A stretch of 11,264 bases of DNA from Dehalococcoidia bacterium (GTDB lineage Bacteria > Chloroflexota > Dehalococcoidia > Dehalococcoidales > JAUVZE01): assembly GCA_004376435.1 (NCBI GenBank), contig SOJS01000091.1, positions 1-11,264 of the forward strand, given 5' to 3'. The position numbers were made by a program, and so were the translations under genes. Under the pieces are notes generated by a model that ran no database searches, was not told where the DNA came from, and saw only the letters and a program-made list of their open reading frames with translations. The number at the start of each line of letters is the position of its first letter. Position 1 is the stretch's first letter. Shown here in pieces: positions 5,755 to 11,264 of the stretch.

Positions 5755-6774
5755 CTAGAATAGTGGTTTAAGCAGCCAGGCAAAGAGGTAACCCAGCCCA
5801 CCACAGACAGGGAAGGTTATTATCCAGGCGGCGATAATATTACCGGCTACTCCCCAGCGCACTGCTGACAGCCGTCGGGTAGCCCCCACCCCCATAATAG
5901 CCGTGCTGACGCAGTGGGTGGTGCTCACCGGGATACCTAGCTGGGAGGCTACTTCAATAACCGCCGCCCCTGAAGCCTGAGCGGCAAAGCCATGAACCGG
6001 CCGCAGGGTGGTGACCCTTAGCCCCAGTGTCTTGATAACCCGCCAGCCGCCAATCGCCATACCCGAGCTGATAGCCAGTGCCGAGATAACTATTATCCAC
6101 CATGTCTCCGAATTCCCTATAGAGAGATTGTCCCACAGCTCAGGGCGCCCGGTATAGACCACCAGTGCCATAGTCATGACACCAATCGGCATCTGGCCAT
6201 CATTTTTACCGTGGGCATAGGCAACAAAGGCAGAGGAAATGATTTGGAATTTGCTAAAGATACTGCGCACCCTCTCCGGGGCACTCCGGCGGAATATCCA
6301 GAACAGCGAGACCATCAGCATAAAACCGCCGGTAAAACCAAGCACCGGGGCGGAAACTACTGCTGATAGAACCTGCCCCATAACGCTCCACACTACCGCC
6401 TCACTGCCGACTACGGCAAAGCCAGCCGCCGCCATGGCGGCAACAAAGCCATGGGTTATACTGACCGGCAGACCACGGTAGGTGGCTAGGGTCGTCCAGA
6501 TAATAACTGAAGCTAGAGCGGCAATCATCGTCAGATATGATATCGCCTCAGGAACCAAAATCCCCTTGCCGATGGTTCTAGCCACCGCCAAGCCGGTGGC
6601 GGCACCGGTAAAGTTAAAAACGGCGGCTAGCATTACCGCATTGCGGGGAGAAAGGACACGGGTGCCAATGACGGTGGCAATGGCATTGGCGGCATCATTA
6701 AAACCATTTACCACACCAAAGCCAATCGCCAGGGCAATAATCAGAATAAAGAGCCCGAGAGAGGAATCAGGCAT
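5755..6774 (-). CDS. pit: PiT-family inorganic phosphate transporter
   Basis: This 339-residue membrane protein has about ten hydrophobic segments, the length of the short bacterial PiT type. The family's internal duplication is visible. NGFNDAANA (23-31) and GLPVSITH (101-108) in the first half correspond to AHGKNDGQ (187-194) and GIPVSTTH (280-287) in the second. PiT proteins import phosphate, probably as a metal-phosphate complex, driven by ion symport. The ATG at 6774 lies inside the end of the DUF47 gene (8-base overlap), so translation is likely coupled. The stop codon directly abuts the gmk stop, with no spacer and no terminator between the convergent genes. The substrate could be a related oxyanion, but the DUF47 partner favours phosphate. 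Confidence 0.92.
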   Translation of the reverse strand: MPDSSLGLFILIIALAIGFGVVNGFNDAANAIATVIGTRVLSPRNAVMLAAVFNFTGAATGLAVARTIGKGILVPEAISYLTMIAALASVIIWTTLATYRGLPVSITHGFVAAMAAAGFAVVGSEAVVWSVMGQVLSAVVSAPVLGFTGGFMLMVSLFWIFRRSAPERVRSIFSKFQIISSAFVAYAHGKNDGQMPIGVMTMALVVYTGRPELWDNLSIGNSETWWIIVISALAISSGMAIGGWRVIKTLGLRVTTLRPVHGFAAQASGAAVIEVASQLGIPVSTTHCVSTAIMGVGATRRLSAVRWGVAGNIIAAWIITFPVCGGLGYLFAWLLKPLF

Positions 6775-7396
6775 GCTTGAGGGCTACTCCTTCAAGGACA
6801 TTAGCCACATCCTCACACCTATCGGTGGCGCTCTCCATGTGCTCATAGATCTCGCGCCACTTGATAACCTGAGCCATATCACTGGTATCCTCAAAAAGCT
6901 CAGCCATTGCCTCGCGGAATACCCTGTCCGCCATGTTCTCCAGCCGATTAATCTCCACGCAGTGTTCCAGAACCTGCTTTAACTCGGCATGTTTCCGCAG
7001 TCTGGGCATTGCCCGCTCCACCTCAGCCGCCGCCTTGACAATGATATCAGCCAGCTCCTTAGCCCTCTGGCTGGGCTGGCCTATCTTGTAGATAAGCATG
7101 GCATCAGCGGCGGCATGGATAAAGTCAACCACATCATCCAGGGTATGAGCCAGCAGGGCAATGTCCTCCCGGTCAAAGGGGGTGACAAAGGTGCGGTGCA
7201 GCTGCGCCATAATCTGATGGGCAATGGTATCCCCCGCATGCTCCAGCTCGGTTATTTCAGCCACCTTGCCGCCGACAAGCTCCCAGCTATCAATCATCTC
7301 CTTTAGCACCTGAGATGCCTTCACCATATTGCGGGCACTCCCCTCAAAAAGGTCAAAGAATTTCTCCTCGCGGGGCATGAAGGGAAACTTAAACAC
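6767..7396 (-). CDS. DUF47 (PhoU-like) phosphate transport accessory protein
   Basis: This 209-residue soluble, all-helical protein is of the DUF47/PhoU-like family. The family signature PFDREDIALLAHTLDDVVDF is at residues 73-92. Metal-binding type ExxGD/ExxAD motifs occur at 52-56 (EHAGD) and 153-157 (ENMAD), and a related acidic segment near the end reads TDRCEDVANV. DUF47 genes typically sit just upstream of pit genes and are thought to regulate the transporter, which fits the 8-base overlap with the following gene. The start is a GTG at 7396 with a strong GGAGG 7-8 bases upstream. An ATG six codons downstream lacks such a site. A good minus-strand promoter lies about 85 bases upstream. 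Confidence 0.9.
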   Translation of the reverse strand: MFKFPFMPREEKFFDLFEGSARNMVKASQVLKEMIDSWELVGGKVAEITELEHAGDTIAHQIMAQLHRTFVTPFDREDIALLAHTLDDVVDFIHAAADAMLIYKIGQPSQRAKELADIIVKAAAEVERAMPRLRKHAELKQVLEHCVEINRLENMADRVFREAMAELFEDTSDMAQVIKWREIYEHMESATDRCEDVANVLEGVALKHA

Positions 7397-7479
7397 AATC
7401 AGTCCTCCTCAACTAATAAAAAGACATCAAAAAGGGGTGTAAAACTAGCCAATGAAAACTCTGGCTCACTTCCACCATC

Positions 7480-7508
7480 AGTTTAGATAAAAGATATATC
7501 ATTGTCAA
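7480..7508 (-). promoter_or_regulatory. Sigma-70-like promoter for the DUF47-pit operon
   Basis: Read on the minus strand, a perfect TTGACA (7508-7503) is followed after 17 bases by TAAACT (7485-7480). Transcription would begin near 7473, leaving a leader of about 77 bases before the GTG start at 7396. It stands back to back with the plus-strand promoter of the APC permease. Confidence 0.55.
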
Positions 7509-7520
7509 GCAAAATAGCGG

Positions 7521-7549
7521 TTGACAGCCACCAGATAAACGCCTAAAAT
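7521..7549 (+). promoter_or_regulatory. Sigma-70-like promoter for the APC permease gene
   Basis: A perfect TTGACA (7521-7526) is followed after exactly 17 bases by TAAAAT (7544-7549), one base from consensus. Transcription would begin near 7556, only about 23 bases before the ATG at 7579. Its -35 box is 12 bases from the -35 box of the opposing promoter. Confidence 0.65.
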
Positions 7550-7578
7550 TCCCCAAATGTGGGTAGTAAAATTAAGGA

Positions 7579-9027
7579 ATGAGTAATAGCTGGCAACCTA
7601 AACCTGGCGATAAAATCTTCCGCCCACGACGAATTAAGCGTTATCGTTTAAGACGAATACTGGGAGTTCCTGCCCTATTCAGCGCCGGCTACGGTAATGT
7701 CGGCTCATCCATTTATTATGCCCTGGGCATTGTCGCCTTGGTAGCCATGGGGGCTACCCCGGTGGCGCTGGGGATTGCCGGAATTCTCTTTATCTTCACC
7801 GCCCTTACCTATGCTGAGGGGACGGCCATGCTGCCGGAGGCAGGTGGTTCAGCCAGTTTTGCCCGCCACGGCTTTAATGATATTGCTGGCTTCACCGCCG
7901 GCTGGGCACTGATGCTCAGCTATATCGTCACCATCTCCATTTCCGCCTTTACCATCCCCCCCTATCTCAGTTACTTCTGGGAGCCATTCAAAAGTTCGCC
8001 CATCATTGGCACGGCCACCTCTATGGGGATAGTGCTCTTACTGATGACGATAAATATCATCGGGGTTAAAGAGACCTCAATGGTAAATATAGGCGCCGCC
8101 ATAATAGATATAGTCACCCAGGTATCACTGGTAATTATCGGTTTTATCCTTATCTTCAGCCCTTCTGTCCTGTGGCATCGCATTGTTGATAACTGGCCGA
8201 CTGCAGAAAATCTGGTTCTGGGCATAGCCCTGGCGACTATTGCCTATACCGGGATAGAAACGATGTCCCAGATGGCAGAGGAAACAAAACAGCCGGAAAA
8301 GAGAGTGCCCAAATCACTGCTTCTGATGATAGCCGCCGTGCTGGTTATCTTTGCCGGCATTTCCCTGATATCTTTATCGGCGATGACCCCGCAGGAACTT
8401 GCCTCTGATTGGTCACGAGACCCGGTGGCTGGTATTGCTGCCAATCTTCCCCTAGCCCTGCTGCGCGATATCCTCAAACCCCTAATCGCCATACTGGCCG
8501 GCACCATCCTGCTCATAGCCACCAACGCCGGCATTATGGGCATCTCCCGGCTTGCCTTCTCACTGGGAAGGCACCGGCTGGAGCCATCAGTTCTCAGTCG
8601 GGTGCACCCCCGCTTCAAGACTCCCTATATTTCAATAATCCTGTTCAGTTTGGTCGCCCTTCTTATTTTAACGCCCGGATTTTTCGCCGCTAATGTCTTT
8701 AAGAACATGGGGGCTCTCTATGCCTTCGGCTCGTTGCTAGCCTTTATGTTCGCCCATGCCTCCATTTTAAGTTTAAGGATTAGAAAACCAGAACTGCCGC
8801 GCCCCTTCAAGCTCGGCTGGAATCTGAAAATCAAGGGGTATGAGATGCCCATCAGCACCATCCTGGGGTTAGTGGCAACAGCTACAATATGGGTTATAAT
8901 ATTTATCACCCAGCCCTATAGCCGCTGGGTGGGGATTGGCTGGATGGTGGTTGGCTTTATTTTCTACTACCTCTACCGACGAAGAGAGCACCTGCCATTA
9001 ACCCATAACGAGGGGGAGAAGGAGTAG
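7579..9027 (+). CDS. APC-superfamily permease (amino acid or cation transporter)
   Basis: This 482-residue membrane protein has about 12 hydrophobic segments and a basic N-terminus (residues 12-27). The first membrane segment has GNVGSSIYYALG (39-50), the broken-helix glycine/serine motif of the APC fold. Around 223-246, YTGIETMSQMAEETKQPEKR is the typical TM6 and following loop (G-x-E then AEE...P). The general family is therefore secure, but the substrate is not. Immediately downstream are UspA- and TrkA-type genes, which in other bacteria accompany potassium or other regulated ion transport, so a cation or KimA-like role is possible as well as amino acid uptake. The ATG has AAGGA directly against it with no spacer, so initiation may be weak. 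The predicted transcript leader is very short. No better in-frame start is seen. Confidence 0.88.
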   Translation: MSNSWQPKPGDKIFRPRRIKRYRLRRILGVPALFSAGYGNVGSSIYYALGIVALVAMGATPVALGIAGILFIFTALTYAEGTAMLPEAGGSASFARHGFNDIAGFTAGWALMLSYIVTISISAFTIPPYLSYFWEPFKSSPIIGTATSMGIVLLLMTINIIGVKETSMVNIGAAIIDIVTQVSLVIIGFILIFSPSVLWHRIVDNWPTAENLVLGIALATIAYTGIETMSQMAEETKQPEKRVPKSLLLMIAAVLVIFAGISLISLSAMTPQELASDWSRDPVAGIAANLPLALLRDILKPLIAILAGTILLIATNAGIMGISRLAFSLGRHRLEPSVLSRVHPRFKTPYISIILFSLVALLILTPGFFAANVFKNMGALYAFGSLLAFMFAHASILSLRIRKPELPRPFKLGWNLKIKGYEMPISTILGLVATATIWVIIFITQPYSRWVGIGWMVVGFIFYYLYRRREHLPLTHNEGEKE

Positions 9028-9081
9028 GCTTGAGCAAAAAATATTAACCAAAAGATAGGTCATTTTTGCCCCATAAAGATA

Positions 9082-9110
9082 TTGTAGATTATTGACAAGA
9101 AGACTATAAT
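9082..9110 (+). promoter_or_regulatory. Candidate promoter for the usp-trkA-trkA genes
   Basis: A consensus TATAAT (9105-9110) is preceded at 17 bases by TTGTAG (9082-9087). A perfect TTGACA at 9092-9097 is only 7 bases from the TATAAT, so it cannot serve as its -35. Transcription would begin near 9117, about 22 bases before the usp GTG. The site would let these genes be expressed apart from the permease upstream. Confidence 0.45.
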
Positions 9111-9138
9111 ACTCCCTAATTATAAAAGGCGATATTAA

Positions 9139-9564
9139 GTGGAGTTTCATAAGATTCTAGTACCGGTAGTCGGCACCAAGGCTGACGAAGAAGCCATCAG
9201 GCTAGCCTGCCGATTGGCTAAGAAAGACAAGGGTAAGATTTATACCGTCTATGTTCTCACCGTAAAACGCGCCCTGCCTATAGATGCCGAGATTAAATCT
9301 GAAATTAGAAAGGCGGAAGGCTTGCTTGACCAGATGGAAAGCTGTGCCGAAGAACAGGACTATGAGATAGAGACTGACCTGCTTCAAGCTCGTGAAGCCG
9401 GCCCAGCTATTATTGATGAGGCCGTGGAACGAGAGACTGACCTAATACTGATGGGCGTTATCTACAAGAGGCGCTTCGGTCAGTTCAGTCTGGGGGATGT
9501 GGTGCCTTATGTGCTGAAAAATGCCCCCTGCCGTGTTATATTATATCACCAACCCACGGCGTAA
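9139..9564 (+). CDS. UspA-like universal stress domain protein
   Basis: This 141-residue single-domain Usp fold protein opens with KILVPVVGT and a helix rich in charged residues. It ends with LILMGV...RFGQFSLGDVV-YVLKNAPCRVIL, the usual last strand-loop-strand. The ATP-binding form of the family has G-x2-G-x9-G-S/T. Here the C-terminal GS is GD (in LGDVV) and the first GxxG is not clear, so nucleotide binding may be altered or absent. The start is GTG (9139) with a weak AGG-containing site. The stop is 14 bases before the first TrkA gene, so they are co-transcribed. Usp domains are often linked to transporters and channels as regulatory units, which fits an APC permease before and TrkA proteins after. 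It may therefore be a transport regulator rather than a general stress protein. Confidence 0.85.
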   Translation: MEFHKILVPVVGTKADEEAIRLACRLAKKDKGKIYTVYVLTVKRALPIDAEIKSEIRKAEGLLDQMESCAEEQDYEIETDLLQAREAGPAIIDEAVERETDLILMGVIYKRRFGQFSLGDVVPYVLKNAPCRVILYHQPTA

Positions 9565-9578
9565 TTAGAGGTTAGTAT

Positions 9579-9977
9579 ATGAAAGTGGTTATTATGGGCT
9601 GCGGAAGGGTGGGTGCCCGGCTGGCGACACTGCTAGCTGAGGATGGTCATAATGTTACCATTCTGGACAATGACGACTACAGTTTCCGCCGCCTGCCGCC
9701 CGAATTTAAGGGCACAGCACTGCTGGGCAACGGTATTGACCAAGGGGCACTCAAAAGTGCCGGTATTAAGGAGGCTGATGTCTTTGTCGCCCTCACCCAG
9801 GGGGACAATCGCAATGTCATGGCGACTCAGATTGCCAAGTATATCTTTGGCGTGCCCCGGGTAGTCTGCCGTATCTATGACCCCTTAAGGCAGGAAATGT
9901 ACAGCACCCTGGGAATAGAGGCTATTAGTCCGACAAAAATATTTGCCCAGATACTAAAAGAAAAGCTGGAGAGTTAA
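9579..9977 (+). CDS. Short TrkA-N (RCK_N) NAD-binding protein
   Basis: This 132-residue protein consists of a single Rossmann-fold RCK_N domain. GCGRVG at 7-12 is the dinucleotide-binding glycine loop and Asp30 closes the second strand, favouring NAD(H). A second half with ADVFVALTQGDNRN and a PRVVCRIYDP strand follows, and the protein ends near KIFAQILKEKLE. The RCK_C domain that full TrkA/KtrA proteins carry is absent, and there is no sign of a frameshift: the stop is clean and the next gene has its own start 9 bases later. RCK domains form rings that gate K+ transporters and channels. It may form hetero-oligomers with the next protein. Start: ATG with GAGG 7 bases upstream. Confidence 0.87.
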   Translation: MKVVIMGCGRVGARLATLLAEDGHNVTILDNDDYSFRRLPPEFKGTALLGNGIDQGALKSAGIKEADVFVALTQGDNRNVMATQIAKYIFGVPRVVCRIYDPLRQEMYSTLGIEAISPTKIFAQILKEKLES

Positions 9978-9986
9978 CTTAAGAAG

Positions 9987-10652
9987 ATGTATATCATTGT
10001 TGTTGGCGGTGGCCGGGTGGGCTACTATCTAACTAAAGCCCTGCTTGATGAAGGGCATGAAGTCCTTATTATAGAAAAGAATGCCACCATATGCAAAAGC
10101 ATTGATGATGAAATGGGCAATGTCTGTTTCCGGGGCGATGGCTGTGAAACAGCCAACCTGACTGAAGTCGGCACCAATCGGGCTGATATGTTTATCGCCG
10201 TAACCGGTGATGATGAGGATAACCTGGTTGCCTGCCAGGTAGCCAAGCATAAATTTAATGTCCCCCGCACCATAGCCCGCATCAGAAACCCAGCCAATGA
10301 AATCATCTTTAAGAAACTGGGGATTGATGTTACCGTCAGCAGCACCAACATCATCCTGGAGCACATAGAAGAGGAGGTACCCACCCACCCCCTGACCCAT
10401 CTATTAACCATCAGAGACAAGGGGCTGGAGATTGTTGAGGTAAAAATTCCGGCTGATGCAGCCACAGTGGGCAAAACAGTGGGCGAGCTTTCACTGCCCG
10501 AGGAAAGCACCCTCTTTCTCCTCCTGCGCAAGCAGCAGAAGCCTATCATCCCTAAAGCCAATACCACCCTTCAGGCTGAAGACAAGATAATAGCGGTGAC
10601 CACCCCTGAATCAGAAGAGGCACTACGGGCGGCGCTGAGCGGCACCAAATAA
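9987..10652 (+). CDS. trkA: TrkA-family potassium transport regulator (RCK_N + RCK_C)
   Basis: This 221-residue cytoplasmic protein has the normal length for a one-unit TrkA/KtrA. The RCK_N domain (1-130) has GGGRVG at 7-12 and Glu30 ending the second strand. RADMFIAVTGDDEDN follows, then ARIRNP. A linker leads to an RCK_C domain (about 140-215) with EIVEVKIP, VGELSLPEES and EDKIIAVTTPE. Known members bind NAD(H) or ATP/ADP, some also c-di-AMP through RCK_C, and control a membrane partner (TrkH/KtrB). No TrkH/KtrB gene is in the window, so the partner is elsewhere or is the upstream permease. The ribosome site is weak (AAGAAG next to the ATG), so coupling to the preceding gene, 9 bases away, is likely. 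Confidence 0.9.
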   Translation: MYIIVVGGGRVGYYLTKALLDEGHEVLIIEKNATICKSIDDEMGNVCFRGDGCETANLTEVGTNRADMFIAVTGDDEDNLVACQVAKHKFNVPRTIARIRNPANEIIFKKLGIDVTVSSTNIILEHIEEEVPTHPLTHLLTIRDKGLEIVEVKIPADAATVGKTVGELSLPEESTLFLLLRKQQKPIIPKANTTLQAEDKIIAVTTPESEEALRAALSGTK

Positions 10653-10696
10653 TAGTAGTGTCGCTCAAGTGGCGTCATACTGACAGGAGGTTTTCT

Positions 10697-11206
10697 ATGG
10701 CAACCGGCAAATCGGGCAGGTATTGGGCGGCGCTTATTGCTATCCTGGTGGCTGTTATTGCTATCGGCAGCGTAATAATCTGGTCAGGGTATAGTGGTCG
10801 CCAGCCGATTGAGATTTCTATAACCCCGGCTCAGGATTCGCCCGATATAATCTATGTTGATGGCGCCGTAAATAACCCTGGCACCTATCTCCTAAAAGAA
10901 GGGGGTAGCCTTGAGGATATTATCCAGGCGGCTGGCGGCACCACTAACAGTGCCGACCTTGCTCTCATTAAGCTCTACATACCCCAGATGGGAGAGGAGG
11001 CGGGACCACAAAAAATAGACATCAACCGGGCCGAGGTCTGGCTGCTTGAGGCTCTGCCCGATATTGGCGAGGTCAGGGCTCAAGCTATAGTTGACTACCG
11101 CCAGCAGAATGGACTGTTTACCAATATCAATGAGCTAACCAAGGTCGACGGCATTGGCATTACCACCTATGAGAAGGTTAAAGACCTGATTACAGTCGCT
11201 GACTAA
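10697..11206 (+). CDS. comEA: ComEA-family DNA-binding competence protein
   Basis: This 169-residue membrane-anchored protein has a short basic N-terminus, one membrane segment (about 9-30), an SLBB domain (about 51-100, IYVDGAVNNPGTYLL then LEDIIQAAGG) and a helix-hairpin-helix pair (about 107-168, KIDINRAEVWLLEALPDIG ... VDGIG). ComEA binds double-stranded DNA outside the membrane and passes it to the ComEC channel during natural transformation. The chosen ATG has an excellent AGGAGG 6 bases upstream. An in-frame start 13 codons earlier lacks one and would add an unneeded charged tail. It lies 44 bases after trkA and 17 bases before a probable comEC start, the classical comEA-comEC order. 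Related HhH proteins serve other DNA roles, but this domain set is diagnostic. Confidence 0.9.
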   Translation: MATGKSGRYWAALIAILVAVIAIGSVIIWSGYSGRQPIEISITPAQDSPDIIYVDGAVNNPGTYLLKEGGSLEDIIQAAGGTTNSADLALIKLYIPQMGEEAGPQKIDINRAEVWLLEALPDIGEVRAQAIVDYRQQNGLFTNINELTKVDGIGITTYEKVKDLITVAD

Positions 11207-11223
11207 TAGCCAAGGATAAATAA

Positions 11224-11264
11224 GTGCCACTTTTCTATCTAAGCTGTGCCTGGGTGGCGGGTAT
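11224..11264 (+). CDS. comEC: Probable ComEC DNA channel protein, first 13 codons (runs off right edge)
   Basis: A GTG at 11224, with AAGGA about 8 bases upstream, opens a frame that stays open to the window end. The start of the product, MPLFYLSCAWVAGI, is a hydrophobic helix beginning, as in ComEC/Rec2 proteins, which start with a membrane segment. The position directly after comEA is the usual one. Only 41 bases are visible, so identity rests mainly on context. Confidence 0.6.
   Translation, partial: MPLFYLSCAWVAG

Noticed and set aside
8244..8618. Minus-strand open frames within the APC permease gene
   Set aside because: Complement of hydrophobic codons. No ribosome site or motif, and the permease frame is unambiguous.
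9092..9110. TTGACA with TATAAT as one consensus promoter before usp
   Set aside because: The boxes are only 7 bases apart, too close for one polymerase. The TATAAT was paired with TTGTAG at 9082 instead.
10025..10567. Minus-strand frames of 123-180 codons inside trkA
   Set aside because: Antisense to a well-conserved RCK protein and without protein character of their own.
10654..10690. Possible terminator hairpin between trkA and comEA
   Set aside because: Only about three G/C pairs can form (CGC/GCG) and no T-run follows.

Overview
The window looks like chromosomal DNA from an anaerobic bacterium, most likely Chloroflexota of the Dehalococcoidia type. This is an inference from the gene content (an Nfn-type oxidoreductase operon, a remA-gmk pair, PiT with DUF47, comEA-comEC) and from the character of the proteins, not from a database match. 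Every clearly recognisable gene is a housekeeping or energy/ion-metabolism gene. I see no mobile element, CRISPR array, rRNA or tRNA.

Layout. Positions 1-4354 hold a three-gene minus-strand operon, transcribed right to left. First is a 735-residue flavoprotein that fuses a NuoG-like iron-sulfur module to a GltD-like NADPH/FAD module. An NfnA-type FAD/NAD subunit with a TTG start overlaps its end by 8 bases. Last is an NfnB-type FAD/NADPH subunit whose 3' end lies off the left edge. Positions 4355-4841 are a 487-base divergent intergenic region. On the plus strand it carries a probable promoter, a hairpin-forming leader, and a strong Shine-Dalgarno followed at once by an ATG-TAG start-stop and a possible 24-codon peptide. 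Positions 4842-5754 encode RemA and guanylate kinase. Positions 5755-7396 hold a minus-strand DUF47-PiT phosphate transport pair whose last stop codon abuts the gmk stop codon. Around 7480-7549, two good sigma-70-like promoters stand back to back. To the right, 7579-10652 is a plus-strand run of APC permease, UspA-like protein, short TrkA-N protein and full TrkA (RCK_N plus RCK_C). The window ends with comEA and the first 13 codons of a probable comEC.

How the genes work together. The left operon probably makes a soluble, flavin-based complex that moves electrons between NADH, NADPH and ferredoxin. Compared with the two-subunit NfnAB it has an extra iron-sulfur-rich flavoprotein. The right cluster joins a transporter of the amino-acid permease fold to nucleotide-sensing proteins (Usp and RCK domains), which suggests ligand-gated ion or solute transport. 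ComEA/ComEC belong to DNA uptake.

The most interesting signals are two. The RCxQC-containing segment that begins NfnB is also found, ungapped, at the extreme C-terminus of the neighbouring fusion flavoprotein, so its GltD-type cluster motif appears split between both ends of the domain. The other is the structured leader with a start-stop codon pair ahead of remA-gmk.
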